DNA from: Luteimonas kalidii
Lineage (GTDB): Bacteria; Pseudomonadota; Gammaproteobacteria; Xanthomonadales; Xanthomonadaceae
NCBI RefSeq assembly: GCF_029887935.1
Contig: NZ_JARXRO010000018.1
Location: 1-64,000 of the forward strand
Direction of reading: 5' to 3'
Length of the DNA: 64,000 nucleotides
Part shown: one piece after another, positions 18,695 through 26,399 of the stretch
How positions within the stretch are numbered: position 1 is the stretch's first letter
How the letters are laid out: the number at the start of each line of letters is the position of its first letter
Translations under genes and position numbers: made by a program
Notes under the pieces: generated by a model
What the model was told of the DNA's origin: nothing
The model's input: the letters and a program-made list of their open reading frames with translations, nothing else
The model's database searches: none

Positions 18695-20613
18695 ACCACA
18701 CCGGTGTGGCGGGCACCGTCCCGCCAGTGGCGGCGCCGGCATCCCCCTGGCTGCCGCCCGATACGCCGCTGGAGATGCCGGTGCAGGCGCTGGACGCCGG
18801 CCGGCTCGCCAACCGGCGCCTGCCCAGCACGCCGCCGGCGATCGGCTGGCGCCGGCTGTTCGTCTTCGGCGGCACCGCGGTGCTGACCCTGCTCGCCGCC
18901 TACCAGATGTGGTGGCTGATGCGCAGCGGCGAGGTGCGGGTGCTGGAGGGCGTGCTGCTGGTGCTGTTCGTGCTGCTGTTCGCGTGGATCGCGATGTCGT
19001 TCATGGGCGCGCTCGCGGGGTTCGCGCGCGTGGTCGCGCGGCGTCCGTTGCGGCTCGGGCTGTCGTCGGAGGGTGCGCTGCCGGTGCTGGCCACCCGGAC
19101 CGCGCTGCTGGTGCCGGTGTACAACGAGGATCCGCAGCGGACCTTCGCCGGCGTGCGGGCGATCCTCGATTCGGTGGTGGCCACGGGGCAGGGCGAGCGG
19201 TTCGACTGCTTCATCCTCAGCGACACGCGCAAGGCCGACATCGCCGCGGCCGAGCTACAGGCCTTCCACGCCCTGCGCGCCCAGCTCGACGGCCGGGTCG
19301 ACGTGTACTACCGCCGCCGCGACGACAACCGCGAGCGCAAGGCCGGCAACATCGCCGGCTGGGTGCGCCGCTTCGGCGGCGCCTACGCGCACATGCTGAT
19401 CCTCGACGCCGACAGCCTGATGAGCGGTGCGACCATCGTCCGCCTCGCCGGCGCGATGGAGCGCAACGCCGACGTGGCCCTGGTCCAGACCCTGCCGGTG
19501 GTCGTCAACGGCAGCACCATCTTCGCGCGCATGCAGCAGTTTTCCGGACGCGTGTACGGCCCGGTGATCGCGCACGGCGTGGCGTGGTGGCACGGCGCGG
19601 AGAGCAACTACTGGGGCCACAACGCGATGATCCGCACCCGCGCGTTCGCCGAATGCGCGGGGCTTCCCGAGCTGCGGGGACACGAGCCGTTCGGCGGCAC
19701 GGTGCTGAGCCACGATTTCGTGGAAGCCGCCCTGATGCGCCGCGGCGGCTGGGCGCTGCACATGGAGCCCGGGCTGGACGGCAGCTACGAGGAAGGGCCG
19801 CCGTCGCTGACCGACATGCTGGTGCGCGACCGCCGCTGGTGCCAGGGCAACCTGCAGCACGCGATGGTGCTGCCCGCCCGCGGCCTGCACTGGATCAGCC
19901 GCACCCACCTGATGATCGGCATCGGCCACTACTTCACGGCGCCGATGTGGGCGATGCTGATGCTGGTCGGCCTGGCGATCCCGCTCGAGGCCGCGAACGC
20001 CGAAGCCGACGGCGGCGGGCGCTACTCGCCGCTGGCCTACTGGCGCGAATCCGATCCCGAGCGTTTCCTGTGGGTGTTCGCGCTGACCATGGGCCTGCTG
20101 TTCGCCCCCAAACTGCTGGGGCTGCTGGCCACGCTGCTCGACCGCGCCGCCCGGCGCGCCTGCGGCGGCACGCTGCGCCTGCTCGCCGGCGCACTGATGG
20201 AAACCGTGCTCGCCGCGCTGATGGCGCCCGTCACCATGTACCTGCAGTCGCGCGGCGTCGCGGAAGTGCTGGCGGGCAAGGATTCGGGCTGGGACGCGCA
20301 GCGGCGCGACGACGGCAGCCTGCCGCTGTCGGCGCTGGTCGCGCGCTACGGCGGGCTGACCCTGTTCGGCATCGGCGCCGGCGTGGTCGCCTACCTGGTG
20401 TCGCCCGGCTTGGCGGCGTGGATGTCGCCGGTGATCGCGGGTCTGGTGCTGTCGATCCCGGTGGTGGCGCTGACCTCGGCGCGCGCGCCGGGCGCCTGGC
20501 TGCGGCGGACCGGGGTGTTCGCCACGCCCGAGGAGACCGCGCCGCCGGAGATCCTGTTGCGCGCGGATGCGTACCGGCACCCTGACGCCGTGGAGCGGCC
20601 CGAAGCGGCGTAG
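18682..20613 (+). CDS. opgH: Glucans biosynthesis glucosyltransferase OpgH
   Basis: OpgH is the inner-membrane family-2 glycosyltransferase that polymerises glucose from UDP-glucose and extrudes periplasmic glucan. In this 643-residue protein the cytosolic catalytic loop contains the early NED ([12 protein letters not shown]), the metal-binding DAD ([11 protein letters not shown]), a downstream acidic motif, and RRWCQGN, the QxxRW-equivalent. Transmembrane helices flank it at about residues 50-110 and 415-590. It begins within the last codons of opgD (ATG 18682; a GTG at 18691 overlapping the opgD stop is the alternative). The opgGH locus of Pseudomonas syringae was first found as hrpM because it affects type III-dependent virulence. 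Here it directly adjoins the secretion locus, convergent with sctT; whether that matters is unknown. Confidence 0.93.
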   Translation: MAGVNHTGVAGTVPPVAAPASPWLPPDTPLEMPVQALDAGRLANRRLPSTPPAIGWRRLFVFGGTAVLTLLAAYQMWWLMRSGEVRVLEGVLLVLFVLLFAWIAMSFMGALAGFARVVARRPLRLGLSSEGALPVLATRTALLVPVYNEDPQRTFAGVRAILDSVVATGQGERFDCFILSDTRKADIAAAELQAFHALRAQLDGRVDVYYRRRDDNRERKAGNIAGWVRRFGGAYAHMLILDADSLMSGATIVRLAGAMERNADVALVQTLPVVVNGSTIFARMQQFSGRVYGPVIAHGVAWWHGAESNYWGHNAMIRTRAFAECAGLPELRGHEPFGGTVLSHDFVEAALMRRGGWALHMEPGLDGSYEEGPPSLTDMLVRDRRWCQGNLQHAMVLPARGLHWISRTHLMIGIGHYFTAPMWAMLMLVGLAIPLEAANAEADGGGRYSPLAYWRESDPERFLWVFALTMGLLFAPKLLGLLATLLDRAARRACGGTLRLLAGALMETVLAALMAPVTMYLQSRGVAEVLAGKDSGWDAQRRDDGSLPLSALVARYGGLTLFGIGAGVVAYLVSPGLAAWMSPVIAGLVLSIPVVALTSARAPGAWLRRTGVFATPEETAPPEILLRADAYRHPDAVERPEAA

Positions 20614-20722
20614 CGGGGCGCCCGGCGCGCGTTCTGCGCGGGGGGCGTCGTCCGGCAGCGCAACGCCGTCGCAATCGCGAATGTCACGCGTCGGCCGCGC
20701 CGATGCGTCTTCCGTCGGGTGG

Positions 20723-21511
20723 CTATCCGCCGAACGTGCGCCTCAGCATCTCGACCAGTCCTTCGCTGTCGCCCAGCCGCCGCACCAGCACTTCGACGTA
20801 CACGCCCAGCAGCAGCAGGATGATGCCGGTCGCCGCCCAGGCCTTGAGCGGCAGGGTCAGCGCGAACACGTTGAGCTGGGGGGCATAGCGGTTCACCAGT
20901 CCGAACGACAGGTCGACGATCAGCAGGATCACCATCACCGGCGCGGCCAGCACCAGCATCGTGGTCATGAAGTAGCTGAAGTGGCCGACGAACAGGTTCA
21001 TGCCCGAGGCCGGCAGGTTCGGGAAGAACGAGGTCGGCGGCCAGATCGCGTAGCTCGACAGCAGCAGGTCGAGGAAGATCAGGAACGCGCCGCTGGCCAT
21101 GAACACCCAGGCCGCGAAATGCGACAGGAACTCGCTGTGCAGCGAGGTCTGGTGGCCCTGGATCGGATCGAACACCACCGCCATCGACATGCCCACCTGG
21201 GTGTCGATGACGTTGCCCGCCGCGGCGATCGCCCAGAACACGATGCCGAAGCAGAAGCCGATCGCGATGCCGATGAAGAGTTCCTTGACCACCAGCGCCG
21301 GCCAGGAGAGCGTGCTCATCGTGCCCGGCGGTGCGGTGGTCACCACGATCGGCAGGGCCACGATCGCCAGGCTGACCAGGAAGCTGTTGCGCACCATCGC
21401 CGGCATGTTCTGCGGGCTGATCAGCGGCAGCATGATGAAGGCGCCGACGATCCGCGGCAGTGTCAGTCCCAGCGCCAGCAGCGCGGTTTCCGCGGACGAG
21501 AAGATCTCCAT
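20723..21511 (-). CDS. sctT: Type III secretion export apparatus protein SctT
   Basis: SctT (YscT/SpaR/FliR family) is part of the inner-membrane export gate with SctR and SctS. The 262-residue protein has about six to seven hydrophobic segments. It carries the family signature in the second third (VIDTQVGMSMAVVFDPIQGHQTSLHSEFLSHFAAWVF in positions about 100-137) and the C-terminal FVLTLPLK-like stretch NVFALTLPLKAW. The start is ATG 21511, sharing one base with the sctS stop (TGATG), so translation is coupled. It is the last gene of the leftward operon. SctU, which normally follows sctT, is absent: the next gene, opgH, is convergent. Confidence 0.93.
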   Translation of the reverse strand: MEIFSSAETALLALGLTLPRIVGAFIMLPLISPQNMPAMVRNSFLVSLAIVALPIVVTTAPPGTMSTLSWPALVVKELFIGIAIGFCFGIVFWAIAAAGNVIDTQVGMSMAVVFDPIQGHQTSLHSEFLSHFAAWVFMASGAFLIFLDLLLSSYAIWPPTSFFPNLPASGMNLFVGHFSYFMTTMLVLAAPVMVILLIVDLSFGLVNRYAPQLNVFALTLPLKAWAATGIILLLLGVYVEVLVRRLGDSEGLVEMLRRTFGG

Positions 21512-21777
21512 CAGCGGCGGATCAGCGACGGGAACTCGATGAAGATCCGGTTCGAATAGGTGTACAGCGTGCCGCCGATCATCGCCCCGGTGACGAACAG
21601 CGCCAGCACGATCGCGACGAACTTCAGCGCATAGGCGAAGGTCTGCTCCTGGATCTGGGTCGCGGCCTGCAGGAACGCGACCACCAGGCCGACGATCGCC
21701 GCGGCCGCGATCGGCGGCCCGGAGAGCATCAGCACCAGCCACAGCGCCTGGCGGGTGAGTTCGAGCGTCTCGCCCAT
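21511..21777 (-). CDS. sctS: Type III secretion export apparatus protein SctS
   Basis: The 88-residue protein has two transmembrane helices (about 14-36 and 48-70) separated by the conserved loop QAATQIQEQTFAYALKF, diagnostic of SctS/FliQ. Four copies normally assemble with five SctR and one SctT to form the export gate. It begins two bases after the sctR stop region and overlaps sctT by one base, so sctRST are a tightly coupled block. Length matches the family. Confidence 0.95.
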   Translation of the reverse strand: MGETLELTRQALWLVLMLSGPPIAAAAIVGLVVAFLQAATQIQEQTFAYALKFVAIVLALFVTGAMIGGTLYTYSNRIFIEFPSLIRR

Positions 21778-21778
21778 G

Positions 21779-22798
21779 TCAGCCCCCGGGCGTGTAGGTG
21801 AGCACGAGCCCGTGCACCAGCTTGGCCCAGCCGTCGATCAGTACGAACAGCAGCAGCTTGAACGGCAGCGACACCGTGGTGGGCGACATCATCATCATGC
21901 CCAGCGCCAGCAGGATGTTGGCCACCACCAGGTCGATGATCAGGAACGGCAGGAAGATCAGGAAACCGATCTGGAACGCGGCGGTGAGCTCGCTCACGGT
22001 GAACGCCGGCACCACCACGATGAAGTCGTCCACGCTCAGGTCGTTGCGGCGCGATTCCGGCAGCAGGCTGCGCGCACTGCGCAGGAAGAAGCCGCGTTCG
22101 GCGTCGTTCGAATGCTGGATCAGGAAGGTGCGCAGCGGCTCCTTGCCGGCCTCGAACATCGCCAGCAGGCGTGCGCCGTCGGTGCCGGCGGCGACCGCGG
22201 GCGTCGACTGCGCCGGCGCCGGGACCACGATCTCGGCCTGCGCCCCGTCGGCGGCGCCCGCCGCAGATGCGTCCGTGGTGACGTTGCGGAACAGCGGGCC
22301 GGGTTCGGACGCCGCGCGCGCGGTTTCGGCCTCGGATTCGGCCTGCAGCGCGTCGGCCGCGGCCGGGCTCGCCGGCGGCGGTTCCGCGTCCTGCGCCAGA
22401 GGTCCGGCCGGCGCGGCCGGCGCCCCGGGCGCGCCGGATGGCTGCGCGCGCTGCGCGGCGCGCTCGGCCTGCGCCCGCATGCGCGCGGCCTGCTCGCGCT
22501 CGCGCCGGTCCACCTGCGCCTGTACCTCCGCGGGGACCGGCCGGCCCTGCTGGTGGGCGGTCACCGCCTCGTAGGTCTGCAGGATCACCGGATACATCAC
22601 GTAGATCGACAGCACGATCGCCAGCCCGTTGATGACGACGTTTGGGGGCACCTGCTGCAGCCCGAGCGCATTGCGCAGCAGGCTCAGCACGACCACGATC
22701 TTGGTGAACGAGGTCACCATCACCGCGACGAAGGGCGCGAGCGCCAGCGCGACGATGACGACCAGTACGAGGGCGGGGGAATAGCTGCTCAGGTCCAT
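21779..22798 (-). CDS. sctR: Type III secretion export apparatus protein SctR with long Ala/Pro-rich insertion
   Basis: SctR (YscR/FliP) forms the core of the export gate. Family regions are clear at both ends. Residues 1-82 carry VTSFTKIVVVLSLLRNALGLQQVPPNVVINGLAI, and residues about 209-339 carry FLIQHSNDAERGFF, the DLSVDDFIVVVPAFTVSELTAAFQIGFLIFLPFLIIDLVVANIL block and MMMMSPTTVSLPFKLLLFVLIDGW. Between them, residues about 88-208 are an insert rich in Ala, Pro, Gln and Glu that normal SctR proteins (about 215-225 residues) lack, raising length to 339. By SctR topology the insert falls in the loop after the second hydrophobic segment, before the periplasmic domain. There is no frameshift, and hydrophobic segments are intact. 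The start ATG 22798 gives the standard N-terminus. Confidence 0.93.
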   Translation of the reverse strand: MDLSSYSPALVLVVIVALALAPFVAVMVTSFTKIVVVLSLLRNALGLQQVPPNVVINGLAIVLSIYVMYPVILQTYEAVTAHQQGRPVPAEVQAQVDRREREQAARMRAQAERAAQRAQPSGAPGAPAAPAGPLAQDAEPPPASPAAADALQAESEAETARAASEPGPLFRNVTTDASAAGAADGAQAEIVVPAPAQSTPAVAAGTDGARLLAMFEAGKEPLRTFLIQHSNDAERGFFLRSARSLLPESRRNDLSVDDFIVVVPAFTVSELTAAFQIGFLIFLPFLIIDLVVANILLALGMMMMSPTTVSLPFKLLLFVLIDGWAKLVHGLVLTYTPGG

Positions 22799-22844
22799 GC
22801 AGGCTCCGGTGCGCGGGCGTGGCGCAAGGGGCGGCGGTCGCCGC

Positions 22845-23126
22845 TCAGGTCCACGACAGCAGGCGCACGCCGAGCGTGTCGCCGACCGCCACCAGTTCAC
22901 CCTGGCCGACCGGCTGGCCGTTGGCGCGGATGGTCACGTTCATGCCTTCCACCGGCGCGGCCAGCGGGAACACGTAACCCGGCTGCAGGGCCGACAGCTC
23001 GCCGATGCGCAATTCGCTGCGTCCGAGCTCGAAGGCGATGTCGACCGGCAGCCGGCGCGCGAGCGCGTCTGCATCGGTGCCGGATGCGGTCGACGCATTG
23101 CCGTCGTCCTGGGGGGTGTCGCTCAT
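22845..23126 (-). CDS. Internal translation product SctQ-C (SpoA domain)
   Basis: Within sctQ, AGGAGG (23140-23135) lies 8 nt upstream of ATG 23126, in frame, an optimal Shine-Dalgarno. Translation from here gives 93 residues starting MSDTPQDDG and covering only the SpoA domain. In Yersinia, Salmonella and others an internal start in sctQ makes such a fragment, which pairs with full-length SctQ and is often needed for secretion. The RBS is seen; production of the short form here is inferred. Confidence 0.75.
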   Translation of the reverse strand: MSDTPQDDGNASTASGTDADALARRLPVDIAFELGRSELRIGELSALQPGYVFPLAAPVEGMNVTIRANGQPVGQGELVAVGDTLGVRLLSWT

Positions 23127-23969
23127 GGGGGAAGCCTCCTGCACAGCGCTGGGTAGGGGAGCGGGCGGGCCGTCGATGCGCCAGCCGCCGGATTCGGGGG
23201 TGATCGGCCAGGCCAGCCCGGCGGCGCAGGCCTGCGCCCGCGGCGGACGGCTCTGGCGGCCGGCGACGAGCACGTCGCCCGGACGCAGCCGCGACCATTC
23301 GGCCCAGGGCAGCGGCGCGATGCGCCACAGCACGGCGACCGTGGTGCCCAGCTCGCGCCAGCGCGCCGGCAGTGGCGTGGGGTCGTCGTAGGGTGGGTCG
23401 GCACGTTCGAGCAGGCGGTCGGTCCAGGCCGGCGGCACGCGCAGCGCGCCCTGCAGCGCGGGCATGCGCGAGGCGCCATCGTCCGCCGGGTCCTCGTCGA
23501 CGATGAAATCCAGCCACAGCGCCTCGTCGGTGTGGCCGGCGTCGGCGACCGCATCCACCTGCGGCGTGAGCACCACACCGAAGGCGTCGCTCAGCCGCAC
23601 CAGCGGCGCCTCGTGCGCGAGGCTCCATGCCAGCACGCGCGAGCGGCCGCTGTAGTCGTTCCAGTGCACCGGGGCGTCGGGCGCCGGGGCCTGCAGGCCC
23701 AGGCCGATGCGCGTGCCCTCTGCGTCGAGTTCGAACGCCTGCGCGGGCGAGGCCGGCCGGCCCGGCATGAACTGGAGCACGCCGTTGCCCGGCAGGGTCC
23801 AGGTCTGCGGCGCGGCGAACAGGCCGCGCAGCGCGGCGGCCTGCGCCGGCGAGAGCGTCGGCAGCCGGTCGGCGACGGCGCGCACCTGGCGCGGATCCGG
23901 CTGCCCAGGCGCCTGCGGCGCGCTGCGGGCGGGGGTCTTGCGGGTCGTCTTGCCGGAACGGTCAGCCAT
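22845..23969 (-). CDS. sctQ: Type III secretion cytoplasmic ring (sorting platform) protein SctQ
   Basis: SctQ (YscQ/HrcQ) forms the cytosolic C-ring/sorting pods under the export gate. The 374-residue protein is divergent in its first 280 residues. The C-terminal 75 residues form a SpoA (surface presentation of antigens) domain, with DIAFELGRSELRIGELSALQPGYVF and the terminal VAVGDTLGVRLL. The start overlaps the regulator gene upstream by 8 nt. Inside the gene a strong ribosome-binding site precedes Met282, predicting a second short product (separate entry). sctR begins 46 nt downstream. Confidence 0.9.
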   Translation of the reverse strand: MADRSGKTTRKTPARSAPQAPGQPDPRQVRAVADRLPTLSPAQAAALRGLFAAPQTWTLPGNGVLQFMPGRPASPAQAFELDAEGTRIGLGLQAPAPDAPVHWNDYSGRSRVLAWSLAHEAPLVRLSDAFGVVLTPQVDAVADAGHTDEALWLDFIVDEDPADDGASRMPALQGALRVPPAWTDRLLERADPPYDDPTPLPARWRELGTTVAVLWRIAPLPWAEWSRLRPGDVLVAGRQSRPPRAQACAAGLAWPITPESGGWRIDGPPAPLPSAVQEASPMSDTPQDDGNASTASGTDADALARRLPVDIAFELGRSELRIGELSALQPGYVFPLAAPVEGMNVTIRANGQPVGQGELVAVGDTLGVRLLSWT

Positions 23970-24558
23970 GGCCGAGTGCCACCTTCATCAGTTCGGGCAG
24001 CGAGCGCACGCCCAGTTTGGACATCATGTTCGCGCGGTGCAGTTCGACGGTCTTGATGCTGATGCCGAGGATGTCGGCGATGATCTTGTTCGGCTTGCTC
24101 GCCACCACCAGGTCGAGCACCTGGCGCTCGCGCGGGCTCAGCTTTTCCAGCGCCTCGTTGCGCATCTGCGCCGGCAGCCGGCGGCTGGCGAACGCGGCCT
24201 GGATGGCGTGCAGCAGGCCGTCGTCGGTAAAGGGCTTTTCGAGGAAGTTCGACGCACCCTTGCGCATCGCCTCCACCGCCAGCGGCACGTCGCCGTGCGC
24301 GGTCACGAACACCAGCGGCAGGCGGATCCCGCGCCGGAGCATCTCGTCCTGCAGCTGCAGTCCGCTCATCTGCGGCATGCGGATGTCCGACACCAGGCAT
24401 TCGTCGCGCGCGCCGTGGCGGTCGGCCTCGTAGGCGGCCAGGAACGCGGCGCCCGACGGGAACGGCCGCGGCTCGAAGCCCGCCGTCTCCAGCAGCCACG
24501 CGGTGGACTCGCGGAAGGCGTCGTTGTCGTCGACCAGGTAGATGCGCGCGGATGCCAT
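23962..24558 (-). CDS. FixJ-family response regulator
   Basis: The 198-residue protein has a receiver domain (about residues 5-118) with acidic pocket DDND, phospho-acceptor Asp58 in LVSDIRMP, Thr in VTAHGD and Lys108 in FLEKPF. A LuxR/FixJ-type helix-turn-helix follows (about 138-196: LSPRERQVLDLVV...GISIKTVELHRANMMSKLGV). It is the partner of the kinase gene immediately upstream, three bases away, and its stop overlaps the sctQ start by 8 nt. It is thus cotranscribed with sctQRST and likely controls this secretion locus. Typical type III clusters use AraC-type or sigma-54 activators; a FixJ-type system in the structural operon is uncommon. Confidence 0.92.
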   Translation of the reverse strand: MASARIYLVDDNDAFRESTAWLLETAGFEPRPFPSGAAFLAAYEADRHGARDECLVSDIRMPQMSGLQLQDEMLRRGIRLPLVFVTAHGDVPLAVEAMRKGASNFLEKPFTDDGLLHAIQAAFASRRLPAQMRNEALEKLSPRERQVLDLVVASKPNKIIADILGISIKTVELHRANMMSKLGVRSLPELMKVALGHG

Positions 24559-24561
24559 TCC

Positions 24562-25641
24562 CTAGAGCCTCCCTTCCGCGCGCGGCAGCGTGAACGCGAA
24601 TACGCTGCCGCCGCCGGTCCTGGGTTCGAAGAACAATCGGCCTTCATGGTATTCGATGATCGAGCGGCAGATGGCCAGGCCGATGCCCAGGCCGTCGGAC
24701 TTGGTGGTGAAGAAGGGCGAGAACAGCTGCTCGCTCTCGGCCGGGCCGAGCCCGCCGCCGCGGTCGAGCACCCGCACCTCGATCTCGTCGTCCAGATTGA
24801 CGCGGCCTTCGATCCGCAGCTCGCGCTGCGCCGCCGGGACCTCGCGCATCGCCTCGATCGCGTTCTTCACAAGGTTCAGCAGCACCTGTTCCACCATCAC
24901 CCGGTCGGCGTAGACCGCCGGCAGCGACGCCGACAGGGCCAGGTCGATGCGCAACTGCTGGCGCTCGGCCTCAAGCCGCAGCAGTTCGAGCACGGTGTGC
25001 GCGATCACGGCCACGTCCTGCGCATCGCGCCGCGGTTCGCGCGCGCGCACGAATTCGCGCACGCGCGAGATGATCGCGCTGGCGTGCTCGGCCTGGGTGC
25101 GCGCGGCGACCAGCGCCCGCTCCACCTGCGCCGGTCCGCCGGCCTGCCCGACCAGGCGCAGGCTGCCGTTGAGGTAGTTCACGATCGCCGCCAGCGGCTG
25201 GTTGAGCTCGTGCGCCAGCGTCGCGGCCATCTCGCCCACCGACATCAGCCGCGAGGTGAACAGCAGCTTCTCCTGCTGGTGCTTGTGCGTGTCCAGCGCC
25301 TCGAGCCGGGCGCTGATGTCGACCGCGGTCAGCAGGTCGAGCGTCCGGCCGTCCAGCAAGAGCGGCCGCCAGTGCAGGGCGTACCAGTGGCCGCTGTGCG
25401 GGGCGCGTGCCTCGGCGCCGTCGGCGGCCGGGGCCACGCCCAGCGCGCTGGCCAGCTGCTGCCGGTCGCGATGGCCGGGCAGGGCGGCGAACGCCTCGTC
25501 GAATCCGCGGTTGCCCGCGACCAGGGCGCCACCCGGGCGTGCGAACGCCGCGCAGGCAAAGGGGATCGCGTCGAGGATCGCGTCGAGTCCGGCCGGCGCC
25601 GCGCCTGCGGATGGGCCGGGGCGCGCGGCACGCGGACTCAC
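24562..25641 (-). CDS. Soluble PAS-type sensor histidine kinase
   Basis: The 359-residue kinase has an N-terminal PAS-like sensor (about 15-115), a HisKA domain with the phospho-accepting His144 in LAHELNQPLAAIVNYL, and an HATPase domain (N box LNLVKNAIEAM, G1 DRGGGLG, F box LFSPFFTTK, G2 GLGIGLAICRSIIEYH). No transmembrane segment is present, so it senses a cytoplasmic signal, as FixL-like kinases do. No haem-binding motif can be assigned with confidence. It starts at GTG 25641 and is the first gene of the leftward operon, diverging from the FliO-like gene. The kinase-regulator pair probably sets expression of the type III locus. Confidence 0.92.
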   Translation of the reverse strand: MSPRAARPGPSAGAAPAGLDAILDAIPFACAAFARPGGALVAGNRGFDEAFAALPGHRDRQQLASALGVAPAADGAEARAPHSGHWYALHWRPLLLDGRTLDLLTAVDISARLEALDTHKHQQEKLLFTSRLMSVGEMAATLAHELNQPLAAIVNYLNGSLRLVGQAGGPAQVERALVAARTQAEHASAIISRVREFVRAREPRRDAQDVAVIAHTVLELLRLEAERQQLRIDLALSASLPAVYADRVMVEQVLLNLVKNAIEAMREVPAAQRELRIEGRVNLDDEIEVRVLDRGGGLGPAESEQLFSPFFTTKSDGLGIGLAICRSIIEYHEGRLFFEPRTGGGSVFAFTLPRAEGRL

Positions 25642-25767
25642 GCGGCCGGTCTCCTGCCGCCGCGATCGCGCGCTGGGCCGTCGACGCGCGCGTGCCGCGG
25701 CGGCCTGCTAGGGTATGCGGCCCCGATGCCGGCCACGCCCGGCGTCTCCGCGCGAAGAAGTCCGACG

Positions 25768-26214
25768 ATGACGCCGAGCCCCCGCCTGCTTCCGCTCACG
25801 CTGCTTGCGAGCCTGCCGCCGCACGCCATGGCGACGCCGGTCGCCGCCACCGGCGACGGCGGGTCGTATGTCGGGGAGCTGCTCGCGATCCTGCTGCCGC
25901 TTGCGTTCATCATCGTCTTCCTGCTGGTGCTGCTCCGCATGTTGCGACGGCGCTTCGGCCTGGCCGGCCCGGACGCGCCGCTGTCCGTCGTGCAGGTACT
26001 GCCGGTGGGTCCCCGCGAACGCATCGTGGTGCTGCGCTCGCGCGCCGGTCGTGCCTTCGCCGTCGGCGTGAGCGCGAACGCGGTGACCCTGGTTTCCACG
26101 CTGGACGACGACGACCTCGGTCCCGTCGCGCTCGACACCATCATGCGGCAGGACACCGGACCTGTGCGTGGGATGCCGGGCTTATTACAGCGGTTCAAGG
26201 TTAAACGATCGTGA
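25768..26214 (+). CDS. FliO-like export accessory protein
   Basis: The 148-residue protein has a signal-peptide-like N-terminus (PRLLPLTLLASLPPHAMA), one transmembrane helix (LLAILLPLAFIIVFLLVLLRML, about residues 37-58 from this start), and a small cytosolic domain, LSVVQVLPVGPRERIVVLRSRAGRAFAVGVSANAVTLV in outline. The sequence VLPVGPRERIVVL followed by FAVGV is the FliO pattern. In flagella FliO is an assembly chaperone for the FliP (SctR) ring; standard injectisomes lack it. No flagellar gene is in the window. An earlier ATG at 25726 in frame is possible and would add 14 residues. It precedes sctV by 185 nt. Assignment is by pattern recognition; a profile search would settle it. Confidence 0.7.
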   Translation: MTPSPRLLPLTLLASLPPHAMATPVAATGDGGSYVGELLAILLPLAFIIVFLLVLLRMLRRRFGLAGPDAPLSVVQVLPVGPRERIVVLRSRAGRAFAVGVSANAVTLVSTLDDDDLGPVALDTIMRQDTGPVRGMPGLLQRFKVKRS

Positions 26215-26261
26215 TGCGCGTCTTGTCTTTGCGTAGACATTGCGTGACAGATGAACGAAAC

Positions 26262-26300
26262 ATCCCGTTGACGGACATATAACATCGGGGCGGGATATGG
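26262..26300 (+). promoter_or_regulatory. Possible sctV promoter/operator region
   Basis: The 185 nt between the FliO-like gene and sctV are visibly AT-richer than their surroundings. They contain a 10-bp palindrome CCGTTGACGG (26265-26274) whose centre is also a -35-like TTGACG, followed by ATATAAC and GGGATATGG. Spacing to a GATAT -10 is 19-20 nt, longer than ideal, which suits an activator-dependent promoter. This is a weak prediction. Confidence 0.3.
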
Positions 26301-26399
26301 TCGCCCCGTGTCGCTGACGCATAGCGCGAGGTCGGGCGCAGGAATCGCGGCCGGTTCCCGCATCGATTCCCCCGAGCATCGATTCCCCAAGGGCCACGG

